Position numbers and translations under genes: made by a program. This document shows, one piece after another, positions 26,726 through 35,615 of a DNA stretch of 64,000 nt; position 1 is the first letter of the stretch; the number at the start of each line of letters is the position of its first letter. The notes under the pieces are model-generated. The model was not told the origin of the DNA. It made no database searches and worked only from the letters and a program-made list of their open reading frames with translations. The stretch comes from Phycisphaeraceae bacterium (GTDB lineage: Bacteria > Planctomycetota > Phycisphaerae > Phycisphaerales > Phycisphaeraceae): the NCBI GenBank assembly GCA_020851465.1, contig JADZCR010000001.1, positions 1 to 64,000 of the forward strand. Reading direction: 5' to 3'.

Positions 26726-29365
26726 TCAGCCGTTGAACTCGATCGAGGTCACCCGTCCCGTGCTATTGCGGCGGAAGAGGGTGAACTCGTGATTAATCGT
26801 AACATTCCAATCCCTCTGAATCACCTTGCCCGGTGGAGATTGACCTGACACTCTCTCCGCGTCCAGGGCCACAATCAAATCCTTACGGCCATCGGCCAGC
26901 TCGACTTCGATAGCCACATCCATGTCACCCAATTCTCTACCGTGCTCGTCATGCAGCGGCAGGCGACGGATCGCACGAAGCTTTGACTCTCCATTATAAG
27001 GCTCGACGACGCTGACAAAGCACGACGCCAACGGTGCCGTATCAGCTGTCCGACGAACCATCACTCGCGGGATCCACGCCTCCTTGTTGGGGGAATCAAA
27101 GAATCCGATGCTGACCCAACCCTCGCAGAGCGAAGCAGACGCCCCGTGCGTCAGATCGGTGTAGCGCAGACCGATATGCGGCTGTGCCGCCCCGCGAGGC
27201 AGGTAGCCGTACTCATCATGAATCTTCCAATCAACCCGCCAGGGGGTTGCCGGCCGGAGATCGGTCTGGAAATTCCGCATCAAGGTGTCGGCGGAGAAAA
27301 CATCGGCAGGCTTGAGCGTAAGTCCCTGTGTGGTGACGCTGCCAGTGAAGCTGTGCTGAAACTTGGCGTGGTCGCGACCGCCGACGACACGGAAAATATC
27401 CACGAGGTAAAAGTCCTGTGGTGAAAGATCAATCGTCGCCAGCGTGCGTTCGTACTGTTTGGGGCCGGGGACTTCCGGTTGACCCGCGTACAACTTAAAC
27501 GCGATGTCAGCACCCGACACGCGAATGACACGCACCGAATCGGTCAGCCCCCAGAGCGTCGTCCTGCCGGCAGGCATGGTGCGTGCGAAGAACGACTGAT
27601 CCTGATTGTCGATCACCACGGTGTTGTGTGATGCGGTCTTTCTGTACCAAGTGGATTGAAGCGAGTTCCACCCGCCGTATTGCACAGGCGGGTAGCCAAA
27701 GTCGGGCATGAGGTCGAGCCCAAAGGCACAAAGGCCGATATTCATGCCGTCAGCGTGGGAGTGATGTCCGCCGGAGTCATAGTCGATCCACGCAGCGCGG
27801 GCGTGTTCATCCGCACCGGAGCGGAGAATCGCCAGATGCCACTCCTGGAGGTTGATGGAGTGCACCTTGAGATTTGGTCCGTGCTGTGCGATGACGTGGG
27901 CGACTTGTTTTTCCAGACCATTGGGGTCAGCCTCAAACAGATGGCGTCCCACATGCAGGGAGTTTCCGCCGTTGAGGAGAAAAATGAGCTGGAGATAGGC
28001 AAAATCGCCGGTGATTTCGTAAAGCCGATGGAGAAACGCAAACATGGAAGGGTCGATGGGGCTGCCGGATACCGCCATATTCGACGACCGCGCGAAGACA
28101 CCGCAGTATTGGGTGACCTGTCCGCCGAAGTATCCGCTGTCGCCGGACTGAGGGTAGTACCGCTGCAAGATCCACGTATCGATGTGAAACCGCCAGGTGC
28201 GGGCGAGTCTGGGATGTCGGATGAAAAGCTCCCGCAATCGTCCGGGCTGGGAGTATTCGATCTGCATCAGAAAGATTGCGAGGCTCTGAATCGTAAAGCA
28301 GGTGTATCCGGATAAACCCTTCTCACCGGTGACGCCATCCACTGCAGTGGCGGTCTTGATTACCTCGTCGAGCATGGCATCGAACTCGGCGCGATTGGCC
28401 TCCGCGTCCAGTACCGCTAGTGCAACCATCACTGCGATCTCCTGACGCGGATAGTTGGAATGAATGCGATGCTTTTCACGCAGCGCGGTACGGATAAGCC
28501 CTTCCTCGATGTTCGCGCAGACGTCGGCTGGAGTGGCCTTGCTGCGCAACCCGTGGCGAAGGCTCTTTTCCTGAAGGAAACGCGCCGCATCGACATCCCG
28601 CTTCAGCGAATCGCGCACCGCGTCGTAGCCCAGGATCATGTCGCGCGTCTCCTCGCAGGCATCGTGCCAGGTGGACACAAAACCATCCGTGCGAACGGTT
28701 TCATAAACCCATGACTGCGTCTTGTGGTCGAAACTCGAATAGAGATCGGCGACGCGATCGAGCAGGATGCCAGCCTTGCGCGCATAGAGCGGATCGCCGG
28801 TAAGCACATACGCCGTAGTCAACCGTCTGATCCCCTCGACCACGAGCCTTTTCCACTGGCCGTAGATGAGGTAGTAACCGATGAAGCGCCACCGCTCCGC
28901 GCCATCACTGCCGGGGGTGACGTAGCCTTCCCCGTCATCAACACCAAAGAAATGCAACGGGTCAGTCGGGTCGGGATGCTCCGTATTAAACAGCAGCGTG
29001 CGGTCGGCAAGCTTCGCATCGAAGATGCCCGCTGCGTTTAGACCCGAACGGTGGTACTTCTCAAAATCGTTCTTGGGGAACTGCTCCTGACAGTGCGGGC
29101 AGGCCACTTTCCAGGGCATGGTGAACGGATCGGTCTTCCACAAATACATCGTGACGCTGGCTCGGCAACTGGGACAAAAGCCGTTCGACCACACATGCCA
29201 CGCCCGCGTGATCGTCGGCCCGAACATCATCAACCACAACTCCTCCTCACTCCGCCCAGCCCACGGCGCAGCCTGCGCGACAGCCTCGTCGCGGATCGCC
29301 CGCGCCCAGTCATAACGGGAAATGTTCCGCCGAGCGGTATCAATCAGGGCAGAGGGATGAAACAT
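26726..29365 (-). CDS. Heparinase II/III-like protein with an N-terminal zinc ribbon
   Basis: An 879-residue protein. Residues about 62-102 contain two CxxC pairs (FCPSC and ACPHC), probably a zinc ribbon, as often seen in planctomycete heparinase II/III-like proteins. The middle part (about 130-480) is helix-rich like the alpha/alpha toroid, and the last third (from about 500) is the beta-rich heparinase II/III domain, including DSGGHHSHADGMNIGL and SHNTVVIDNQDQ with His/Tyr candidates. Such lyases cleave uronic-acid-containing polysaccharides. No signal peptide is seen, so it may act inside the cell on imported oligosaccharides. The ATG at 29365 fits the FHPSAL start better than an upstream in-frame Met. 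Confidence 0.82.
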   Translation of the reverse strand: MFHPSALIDTARRNISRYDWARAIRDEAVAQAAPWAGRSEEELWLMMFGPTITRAWHVWSNGFCPSCRASVTMYLWKTDPFTMPWKVACPHCQEQFPKNDFEKYHRSGLNAAGIFDAKLADRTLLFNTEHPDPTDPLHFFGVDDGEGYVTPGSDGAERWRFIGYYLIYGQWKRLVVEGIRRLTTAYVLTGDPLYARKAGILLDRVADLYSSFDHKTQSWVYETVRTDGFVSTWHDACEETRDMILGYDAVRDSLKRDVDAARFLQEKSLRHGLRSKATPADVCANIEEGLIRTALREKHRIHSNYPRQEIAVMVALAVLDAEANRAEFDAMLDEVIKTATAVDGVTGEKGLSGYTCFTIQSLAIFLMQIEYSQPGRLRELFIRHPRLARTWRFHIDTWILQRYYPQSGDSGYFGGQVTQYCGVFARSSNMAVSGSPIDPSMFAFLHRLYEITGDFAYLQLIFLLNGGNSLHVGRHLFEADPNGLEKQVAHVIAQHGPNLKVHSINLQEWHLAILRSGADEHARAAWIDYDSGGHHSHADGMNIGLCAFGLDLMPDFGYPPVQYGGWNSLQSTWYRKTASHNTVVIDNQDQSFFARTMPAGRTTLWGLTDSVRVIRVSGADIAFKLYAGQPEVPGPKQYERTLATIDLSPQDFYLVDIFRVVGGRDHAKFQHSFTGSVTTQGLTLKPADVFSADTLMRNFQTDLRPATPWRVDWKIHDEYGYLPRGAAQPHIGLRYTDLTHGASASLCEGWVSIGFFDSPNKEAWIPRVMVRRTADTAPLASCFVSVVEPYNGESKLRAIRRLPLHDEHGRELGDMDVAIEVELADGRKDLIVALDAERVSGQSPPGKVIQRDWNVTINHEFTLFRRNSTGRVTSIEFNG

Positions 29366-29500
29366 CAGAAAATCCTGTAAAAACAACTATTCCATCTCAC
29401 GGTGGAGAAAGGACGGCGGCATAGGTTAACCGCGAGTCCTCATCCCGTGAAAATTACTCGTTACGCAGATAGGTAACCGGGATTCATAGCGATACGATGA

Positions 29501-29523
29501 AAACGCCCCGTCTCATACGGGGC
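29501..29523 (-). terminator. Probable terminator after the CBM9-like gene
   Basis: On the minus strand a perfect 7-bp stem, GCCCCGT with ACGGGGC (29505-29523), and a five-base loop start 5 bases after the stop codon. Only a short T run (GTTTTC) follows, so it is weaker than a textbook terminator. Confidence 0.6.
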
Positions 29524-29527
29524 ATTG

Positions 29528-30457
29528 CTATTTCACAAAGATGACATACCCAAATGACCATGTGCAGTGAAACCACGTAAGCGTCGGGTTCCACGCGCCA
29601 AGCTCGAAAGTCTCCGGCTTTCCTGCCGCGGTTCCCTGGGCGGGGAGCGCGGGGGTGTAGTTGATCCGATACAGACCGATCCGCATCTGGTCACCGTCTC
29701 GTGGCGGCAGACCACGCGGACTCACCGGGCCGGCTGCAACCAGATCGCTCCACGCCACCGCCAGCTCGCATGTCCAGCCATCATCCTCATCGCTCGAATC
29801 GTTCAGCGTGCCTTTGACCTGTACGGCCCACTTCGTTTCCTTCGCCTCGAGCAACTTCAGACTCTTCTCAATGTTGAGGTTGTCCATCTTGCGGGATGCC
29901 CAGTCCGTCTCCGGGCGGTAGTCCGCGATCGCGGCATCATAAAACTCACCGGCAGGTGAGACCTCCAGCTCCACGTAACTCATCTCGTCGCCATCGGCAT
30001 CGATAAAAACCTCGGCGGCGTCCTGACTCCACAGCGCGGCGTCGCGCCCCTTGAGCGTGGCGGTGATATTGGAGTCCCGGCAGTCAAAAGCGATGTAGAG
30101 ATAGCGGTCATCCCATGCGAGCTTCACGTGAGCCTTCTGCGTTTGTTCCACCCCGCTGCGTGTCTCACGTGAGGCAGAAACTTCCGCAATGTCTTTCCAC
30201 GCTTTGTCGTCGAGCTTGCCGTCGATCTTGATCGCACCATCGTTGACTTTTTTACACATGACGACGGGCGGCGGATATTTGGCGAGCAGCTCGCGCTTGT
30301 GCTGGTGAGCAAGCTGGATCATTTCAAGCCGCGCAGCCGGGTCAGTCGGCCGCGCAGGGCCGTCTTCCGTGCGCCGGTCATCCAGCGAGGGCTGCGTGGT
30401 CTGTGCCAGAAGTGTCGAAGCAAAAACGGCAATGACGACCGCAATGCGGATAATCAC
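29528..30457 (-). CDS. Secreted CBM9-like carbohydrate-binding domain protein
   Basis: A 309-residue protein. It starts at GTG 30457, with GAAGGAGGT just upstream. A signal peptide MIIRIAVVIAVFASTLLAQ is followed by a Thr/Gln/Pro linker. From about residue 70 it matches the carbohydrate-binding family 9 / DOMON-like fold: IDGKLDDKAWKDIAEV at the start, LYIAFDCRDSN, DAAEVFIDADGD, and a C-terminal Trp/Phe-rich strand. No catalytic domain is visible. It likely binds sugars outside the cell. Neighbouring heparinase-like and aminotransferase genes on the same strand fit a polysaccharide-related set. Confidence 0.85.
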   Translation of the reverse strand: MIIRIAVVIAVFASTLLAQTTQPSLDDRRTEDGPARPTDPAARLEMIQLAHQHKRELLAKYPPPVVMCKKVNDGAIKIDGKLDDKAWKDIAEVSASRETRSGVEQTQKAHVKLAWDDRYLYIAFDCRDSNITATLKGRDAALWSQDAAEVFIDADGDEMSYVELEVSPAGEFYDAAIADYRPETDWASRKMDNLNIEKSLKLLEAKETKWAVQVKGTLNDSSDEDDGWTCELAVAWSDLVAAGPVSPRGLPPRDGDQMRIGLYRINYTPALPAQGTAAGKPETFELGAWNPTLTWFHCTWSFGYVIFVK

Positions 30458-30514
30458 CGGACCTCCTTCATAAACACGATGCATCCTCTGCGATTCGTGA
30501 GACCCTTTGCAGTA

Positions 30515-31783
30515 TCAACGACCTGCGGCCTTGTGAATGCCTCTGGCCATGTCGTCCACGTCGGCGACACTCAGCCCCTCGTGGATCGCCAGCGTGACCG
30601 ATGTGGTGAGTACCTCATCGCAAACAGGGGTCTGCACCTGCGTGTAGTCGTAGGTCCGTTTCGCGATGACTTCAGCCGGCCAGATGCCGCCAGCGAAAAA
30701 GTTTTTCGTCTGAAACACCGGCTCGCGGTAAATCGCCTTGGCGATGTAGCCCTTGCCGCAACTGATGCCCTCAGCATTCAGTCGGTTGGCGAACTCATCA
30801 CGAGACATACCCGCCCGCGACTGATCGATTCGGAACATGTAAAACCAATAGCTCGGCTGCGCGCCTGCGACGGTGCGCGGCGGCTCGACGCCCGGAATAC
30901 CACGAATCGCATCGCTGAGTCGATCACCCAACTGACGCCGCTTGTTGGCGATCGCATCGAGTCGATCCAACTGCGCCAGCGCGACAGCTCCCTGCAACTC
31001 GCTCATGCGATAGTTGGGAGCCAGACAAGTCATCCGCGTGCCCTTGTTGGCGCGGTCGTAGAACTTGTCCGCGAAGTTGTGGCAGTTGTAATAAAGCTGA
31101 TCGTCGTTGGTGATGCACAATCCGCCGTCACCGCAAGATAGATGCTTGAAGTTGTTGAGGCTGTACGCGCCGACCTGCCCCTCGTTACCGACGGCGCGGC
31201 CGTTGTATTTGGCACCCCATCCCTGGGCGCAGTCCTCAACCAGCGCGACATTCCGCCTTTTGCACAACTCGACGATGGGCTTCATGTCGGCGGGATTTCC
31301 CGTCAGGTGGACCACGACGACCGCCTTGGTGCGCGGCGTCATCACCGCTTCGATCGACGCGGCGGTGATGTTGTAGGTGTGAGGATCGACATCGGCAAAA
31401 ACCGGAATCGCGTTCTGATAAAGAATCGCAATGCAGGTGCCCATGTCAGTAATCGGCGAGGTAATCACCTCGCTGCCAGCCTCGACGCCCACTGCACCGA
31501 TCGCCGCGTGGATGCTTGCCGTGCCTGACGACGTGGCAACCGCATACCGGGCGTTGAGTGCCTGGGCGCCCTGCTTGACCAGCCGCGAGACGTAACCGTC
31601 AGGCTGGTTATAGAAAAGGTTGTTCCGCTTCAGCGCGTCGAGCAGATACTCAGCCTCTTTGCCGTCGAAGCGTGCGGGCAAACCGGGAAACGGTGCTGTA
31701 CGGACGGGTTGATGAGTAGCGGTATTCGTGGACAAGGTCAATCCTTTCCGATTGGTCGAAGGAAGATACTGCTGAACGGACAT
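30515..31783 (-). CDS. DegT/DnrJ/EryC1/StrS family aminotransferase (second paralogue)
   Basis: A protein of about 422 residues with the PLP lysine in NNFKHLSCGDGG (Lys213 from the ATG at 31783) and Asp184 in ALVEDCAQGWG. SSGTASIHAAI provides phosphate contacts. TTG codons at 31741 and 31735 are alternative starts; the second has AAGGA at a better distance, while the conserved fold starts at about FPGLPARFDG. It resembles enzymes acting on nucleotide-linked keto-sugars, but the companion dehydratases are absent here, so the role may be catabolic or modifying. It begins 50 bases before the M55 peptidase stop, on the same strand and in the same direction. Confidence 0.9.
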   Translation of the reverse strand: MSVQQYLPSTNRKGLTLSTNTATHQPVRTAPFPGLPARFDGKEAEYLLDALKRNNLFYNQPDGYVSRLVKQGAQALNARYAVATSSGTASIHAAIGAVGVEAGSEVITSPITDMGTCIAILYQNAIPVFADVDPHTYNITAASIEAVMTPRTKAVVVVHLTGNPADMKPIVELCKRRNVALVEDCAQGWGAKYNGRAVGNEGQVGAYSLNNFKHLSCGDGGLCITNDDQLYYNCHNFADKFYDRANKGTRMTCLAPNYRMSELQGAVALAQLDRLDAIANKRRQLGDRLSDAIRGIPGVEPPRTVAGAQPSYWFYMFRIDQSRAGMSRDEFANRLNAEGISCGKGYIAKAIYREPVFQTKNFFAGGIWPAEVIAKRTYDYTQVQTPVCDEVLTTSVTLAIHEGLSVADVDDMARGIHKAAGR

Positions 31784-31834
31784 CCTTTGTCCCCAGCACC
31801 ACGGAGGCGGAGGGGCGTGAGACAACCCATCAGT

Positions 31835-32662
31835 TTATCGCACTGGAAGCCAGCCTGTGTGAGGAATGGAATAAATGTCGCGGGCGTCGCCGATACGCCA
31901 CTGGACGAGGCGGCCGGTTGGCCGACGTACACCGGGAACCTTGGCGATCTGGTCGCACAGTTCACTGCAATTGAACTCAATGCCGACATCGATCGGCAGG
32001 GATAGTTTCCAGGGCTTCATCTTCGGCAACTCGCGGAGAGCCGCCGCCATTTCACGCCGTATATTCGCCCGAACCTCCCCCAGCGGGAAAAGCTCACAGG
32101 TCGCCCAGCCCGTACCCTGTTTGGTGGCAGCCGTCCGCGCCCAGGGGAACAGACGGCGCGTCTCCTCACAGAGTGCTTCATCGCCGGAGGTGAAAACCAG
32201 CGGTGTGCCGTAGTGACCGAAGTACGCCGCGCACTGGCTCAGCTCACCGTGTTCCTGACCGTTGATGAGCAATCGAGTGATGACCCGCGCACGCTGCGTG
32301 TGGTCGAGGAAGCCGTTAATCGTTCCCGCCATCGCGTGCTGACCGATGACCGCCACTGCGTTGACCTCAGGCCCGATACCTTCCCACCGCAGCGGATCGC
32401 GGCTGTCGATCCAGCATTTCCTGATGCGCTGGTCAACCAGTTCAGGGATGAAGCCCTTGTTGTTATTGCGTCCGTGACCGTCCAGCACGCGCACCTCGGT
32501 TGCGCCGCCGTCAAACGCGCCTGCGACCGTCGCATTCAGGTCGAGCGTGAGCTGTTCACGGCCGTAGCGGTACTTAGGTGAGTTGTCATCGGGATCGTAG
32601 CACTGGTCCCAGTGATCGATGCCCGCAACGCCTTCCATGTCAGTGAGGATGAAAACAATCAT
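31835..32662 (-). CDS. M55 family metallopeptidase (D-aminopeptidase DppA-like)
   Basis: A 275-residue protein. Key residues of the M55 family are visible: Asp8 and Glu10 (TDMEGVAG), His63 (DGHGRN), His109 (IGQHAMAG), His121 and Glu137. Bacillus DppA removes N-terminal D-amino acids such as D-Ala from short peptides and forms a ring decamer with two zinc ions. The length matches the family (about 275). It lies between the DegT aminotransferase and a Gfo/Idh/MocA oxidoreductase on the same strand (41 bases from the latter). A role in recycling D-amino-acid-containing cell-wall or amide substrates is inferred. Confidence 0.92.
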   Translation of the reverse strand: MIVFILTDMEGVAGIDHWDQCYDPDDNSPKYRYGREQLTLDLNATVAGAFDGGATEVRVLDGHGRNNNKGFIPELVDQRIRKCWIDSRDPLRWEGIGPEVNAVAVIGQHAMAGTINGFLDHTQRARVITRLLINGQEHGELSQCAAYFGHYGTPLVFTSGDEALCEETRRLFPWARTAATKQGTGWATCELFPLGEVRANIRREMAAALRELPKMKPWKLSLPIDVGIEFNCSELCDQIAKVPGVRRPTGRLVQWRIGDARDIYSIPHTGWLPVR

Positions 32663-32703
32663 GGGTCTGCTTGCTCGTCGCTGTGGTGTCCGGTTCGATG
32701 GTT

Positions 32704-33603
32704 TCAGAGTCTGACGACGTGGCCGGTTTTCCGCGATTCATTGGCAGCCTCGATGAAGTCGATCACCTCGATCATCTCAGCGTCAGGAATATCACTCCTG
32801 CCCTGCGGCAGCGATGACATGATCGCGCTGAGCATGCTGGCGTAATACGGCCGCTGTGGAACCTGGAGGTCGATGTAAGTCGCCCGATTCTGGTCGTGCA
32901 GCAGCGCACCGAATGTGCCGTGTCCCTTGCGCGTTCCGCGCACGGTGGCGATGCGGCCATCAGTCCATTCACCCGTGACCAGATCAAAGTCGCTGTTCCT
33001 GACCGCGTGTACTTCTTTGAGACCGGTACCCATCGCGGTGATCACCATTTCGACCGCGTGGATGCCGTACCAGAACAAGCCGGGTATCTGCGGAATCTCC
33101 GCCATCGGCCCGTGCACGTCGATGCCGAAGATGTTGCCCTTCTTTTCCTTGACTGCCTGGGCAAAGTTATCGGCATAACGCAGAGCCGAGCAGCTCATCA
33201 CCGGCACGCCGTGCTCTTTACCGAGCTTGAGAATGGCCTCGACATCGCTGCTGTTGATCGTGAACGGCTTGTCGATGTATGTCGGACGGCGGTATTTGAC
33301 CGTCTGCTCAAATTGCGGACGGTGGACGCGACCATCGATGCTTTCGAGAAAGAGAATATCGCAGGCTTCGGCGACAGCTTCGGGCGAATCGACGATCTTG
33401 ACGCCCCACTTATCCCGTAGCTCATTCGTAAAACCCTCGACACGGTTGCGCGACAGGTCGATGTCCTGTGAGCCGCCCGGAAAAGCGACCGTCACCTTGC
33501 CGCCCGGCACGTGGTGTTCGTTGGTGGGATCGTTGAGGAGTTTGGTAAAGGCCGACACATGCGAGGTGTCTAACCCAATCATGCCAATGCGGAGGTCAGC
33601 CAT
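32704..33603 (-). CDS. Gfo/Idh/MocA family oxidoreductase
   Basis: A 299-residue protein, shorter than the two paralogues in this window. It starts LRIGMIGLDTSHVSAF, a variant Rossmann loop with few Gly residues, and has the DKPF form of the EKP signature. Because the loop is atypical and the C-terminal domain short, its dinucleotide binding may be altered. Upstream, the amidohydrolase gene ends 49 bases before its ATG; downstream lies the M55 peptidase gene, all on the minus strand with small gaps, which suggests an operon of at least four genes (33653 to 30515). The substrate is unknown. Confidence 0.85.
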   Translation of the reverse strand: MADLRIGMIGLDTSHVSAFTKLLNDPTNEHHVPGGKVTVAFPGGSQDIDLSRNRVEGFTNELRDKWGVKIVDSPEAVAEACDILFLESIDGRVHRPQFEQTVKYRRPTYIDKPFTINSSDVEAILKLGKEHGVPVMSCSALRYADNFAQAVKEKKGNIFGIDVHGPMAEIPQIPGLFWYGIHAVEMVITAMGTGLKEVHAVRNSDFDLVTGEWTDGRIATVRGTRKGHGTFGALLHDQNRATYIDLQVPQRPYYASMLSAIMSSLPQGRSDIPDAEMIEVIDFIEAANESRKTGHVVRL

Positions 33604-33652
33604 TGTTCATTCTTCCTGGGTGGTGTCCGCGGCAGGCGCGGCGTTAAGGGAT

Positions 33653-34534
33653 TCAGAGCTTCACGAGCTTCTGTGCGTTTTCTGAATAGATTTTGCGTTT
33701 TACTGTTTCATCAAGATTTAGAGTCAGCAAAAACTTGTGCAGGTCCTGTTCGTAGTAGTCACGACCAAAGACCAGCTTGTCCTGAAAGCGTGTGAGGAAT
33801 TTTTTCGCATGATCGGGGTCGCGTTCGAGTGCGTAACGCCCGGAGCCGGCGGAGAGGTCCGCAAAGAGGTTCGGATACTTCTCGAGCATGGCGATGACTT
33901 TACCGCCGGGCTTGATCGGACCGCGCGGATACATGGCGGGGTCGGTGTCCGCATCACCGCTGATGTCGCGCCAGAAGCCGGGCGCGTGTCCGATGAAGTT
34001 GGTTTGCGGACATGATTCCAGCGCGCGGGCGAGATTTTCCACCGTGCCGCCGTACCAGATCGGCTGATACACGCGATTGCCCTGCGCATCGGGGCACCAG
34101 GGCCAGTCGAGATGGAGAACGACCGGACAGTGCAGTTCACCGGCCTTGCGAAACAGCTCGATGCAGCGCGGATCATCGAAGGGCATCATGAACTTCCACT
34201 CGCCGCAGACGCGGACGCCGTGGATGCGATAGGCCGCTTCAAAAGCCTTGGGCGCGCTGGCGCGGGCCGGGTGCGGACAATAGCCGACGATGAAGCGGCC
34301 GGGGTAGCGGTCGCGCGCCAGCAGCAGGTCGCTCAGGGGGATTCCCTTGTGCGTGCCGTCATCACGGAAGTGCAGCGGGTTGAGCACGCCGTGATAGCCG
34401 GGGCTGTCCTCATGCGGCAGGATTTCCCAGGAGAGCAGCCAGGAAACATCAATGCCGTGCGCGTCCATGTCGGCAATGAGTCCTGCGTCATCGCGGCCAT
34501 GCCAGAATACGTGTTGGTGTGAGTCGATCATCAT
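33653..34534 (-). CDS. Amidohydrolase-2 family protein
   Basis: A 293-residue TIM-barrel protein. It begins MIDSHQHVFWHG with the HxH metal motif, then VVLHLDWPW, NFIGHAPGFW and the terminal FGRDYYEQD with the Asp ligand. These match amidohydrolase-2 (ACMSD-like) enzymes. It is the first gene of a minus-strand series with the Gfo/Idh/MocA, M55 and DegT genes, and is divergent from purU. It may open a lactone or hydrolyse an amide in a sugar route, but the reaction cannot be read from sequence. Confidence 0.87.
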   Translation of the reverse strand: MMIDSHQHVFWHGRDDAGLIADMDAHGIDVSWLLSWEILPHEDSPGYHGVLNPLHFRDDGTHKGIPLSDLLLARDRYPGRFIVGYCPHPARASAPKAFEAAYRIHGVRVCGEWKFMMPFDDPRCIELFRKAGELHCPVVLHLDWPWCPDAQGNRVYQPIWYGGTVENLARALESCPQTNFIGHAPGFWRDISGDADTDPAMYPRGPIKPGGKVIAMLEKYPNLFADLSAGSGRYALERDPDHAKKFLTRFQDKLVFGRDYYEQDLHKFLLTLNLDETVKRKIYSENAQKLVKL

Positions 34535-34724
34535 GGGACGGAAATATTACGGGAAAATGGCTCAGAAAATTTGCAGATGACCCGGATTTCGTATGCAGCA
34601 TTCCTCCCAACCCACGGGTGCGCGTTTTCCCGGTCGAAAGCCGTCGCCGGTTGTGGAGGCTTCAAGCCATCCTTTATGATCCCTGCTTCATGCGGCAAGT
34701 ACGCCGCGATCGCCGCCATTCCAC

Positions 34725-35582
34725 ATGCAGGACCGCCGATACATTCTCACCATTTCGTGCCCCGACCGCGTCGGCATCGTGGCGGCAGTGGCGGGATTCC
34801 TCGCGGCACACAACGGCTGGATCACGGAGGCGAGCCACCATTCCGATCCGTCGAACAACAGTTTCTTCATGCGGCATGAATTGATGGCGGACTCCCTGCC
34901 GTTCGGCTTCGATGCCTTCCGCGACAAGTTCCGCCGCATCGCCGAAGAGTTCCGCATGACGTGGAACATCACCGACTCGGCAGTAAAGAAAAAAGTAGCC
35001 ATCCTTGTCAGTCATCAGGATCATTGTCTGAGCGACCTGCTGCACCGCTGGCGCAACCGCGAACTGGACTTTGATCTGCGCTGCGTGATTTCCAACCATG
35101 ACGAACTGCGAAAGTTCGTCGAATGGCATAACGTTCCCTACCACCATGTGCCCGTCCCGCCTGAGGCCCGTGATGAAGCCTTCCGCAGGACCGAAGCCCT
35201 GATTCAGGAGCACCACACGGACACGATCGTGCTGGCACGATACATGCAGGTGCTGCCCGCGGAGATGTGCAGCCGCCATCTCGGACGCATGATCAACATC
35301 CATCACAGTTTTCTGCCGTCATTCGTCGGTGCCCGGCCGTATCACCAGGCCTTTGACCGAGGGGTGAAGCTCATCGGTGCGACCTGTCATTACGTGACCA
35401 CTGATCTAGACGCAGGCCCGATCATCGAGCAAGACGTGATCCGGGTGGATCACAGCGACACGATCGACGACATGGTGCGGCTGGGGCGGGACGTGGAAAA
35501 AGCCGTGCTCGCCCGCGGTCTGCGCTACCACGTGCAGGACCGTGTGCTGCTCAACCAGAACAAGACCGTGGTGTTTCACTGA
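34725..35582 (+). CDS. purU: Formyltetrahydrofolate deformylase
   Basis: A 285-residue protein with an N-terminal ACT domain (about residues 5-80, YILTISCPDRVGIVAAVAGF) and a C-terminal formyl-transferase-like domain. The active-site segment INIHHSFLPSF and the Asp in DLDAGPIIEQD are conserved. PurU hydrolyses 10-formyl-THF to THF plus formate, balancing one-carbon pools and supplying formate for purine synthesis. The length matches the family (about 280). It is divergent from the amidohydrolase gene and convergent with rmuC. Confidence 0.96.
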   Translation: MQDRRYILTISCPDRVGIVAAVAGFLAAHNGWITEASHHSDPSNNSFFMRHELMADSLPFGFDAFRDKFRRIAEEFRMTWNITDSAVKKKVAILVSHQDHCLSDLLHRWRNRELDFDLRCVISNHDELRKFVEWHNVPYHHVPVPPEARDEAFRRTEALIQEHHTDTIVLARYMQVLPAEMCSRHLGRMINIHHSFLPSFVGARPYHQAFDRGVKLIGATCHYVTTDLDAGPIIEQDVIRVDHSDTIDDMVRLGRDVEKAVLARGLRYHVQDRVLLNQNKTVVFH

Positions 35583-35615
35583 GTCGAAAACGGCACGTTG
35601 CCGAACCTTACCCGA

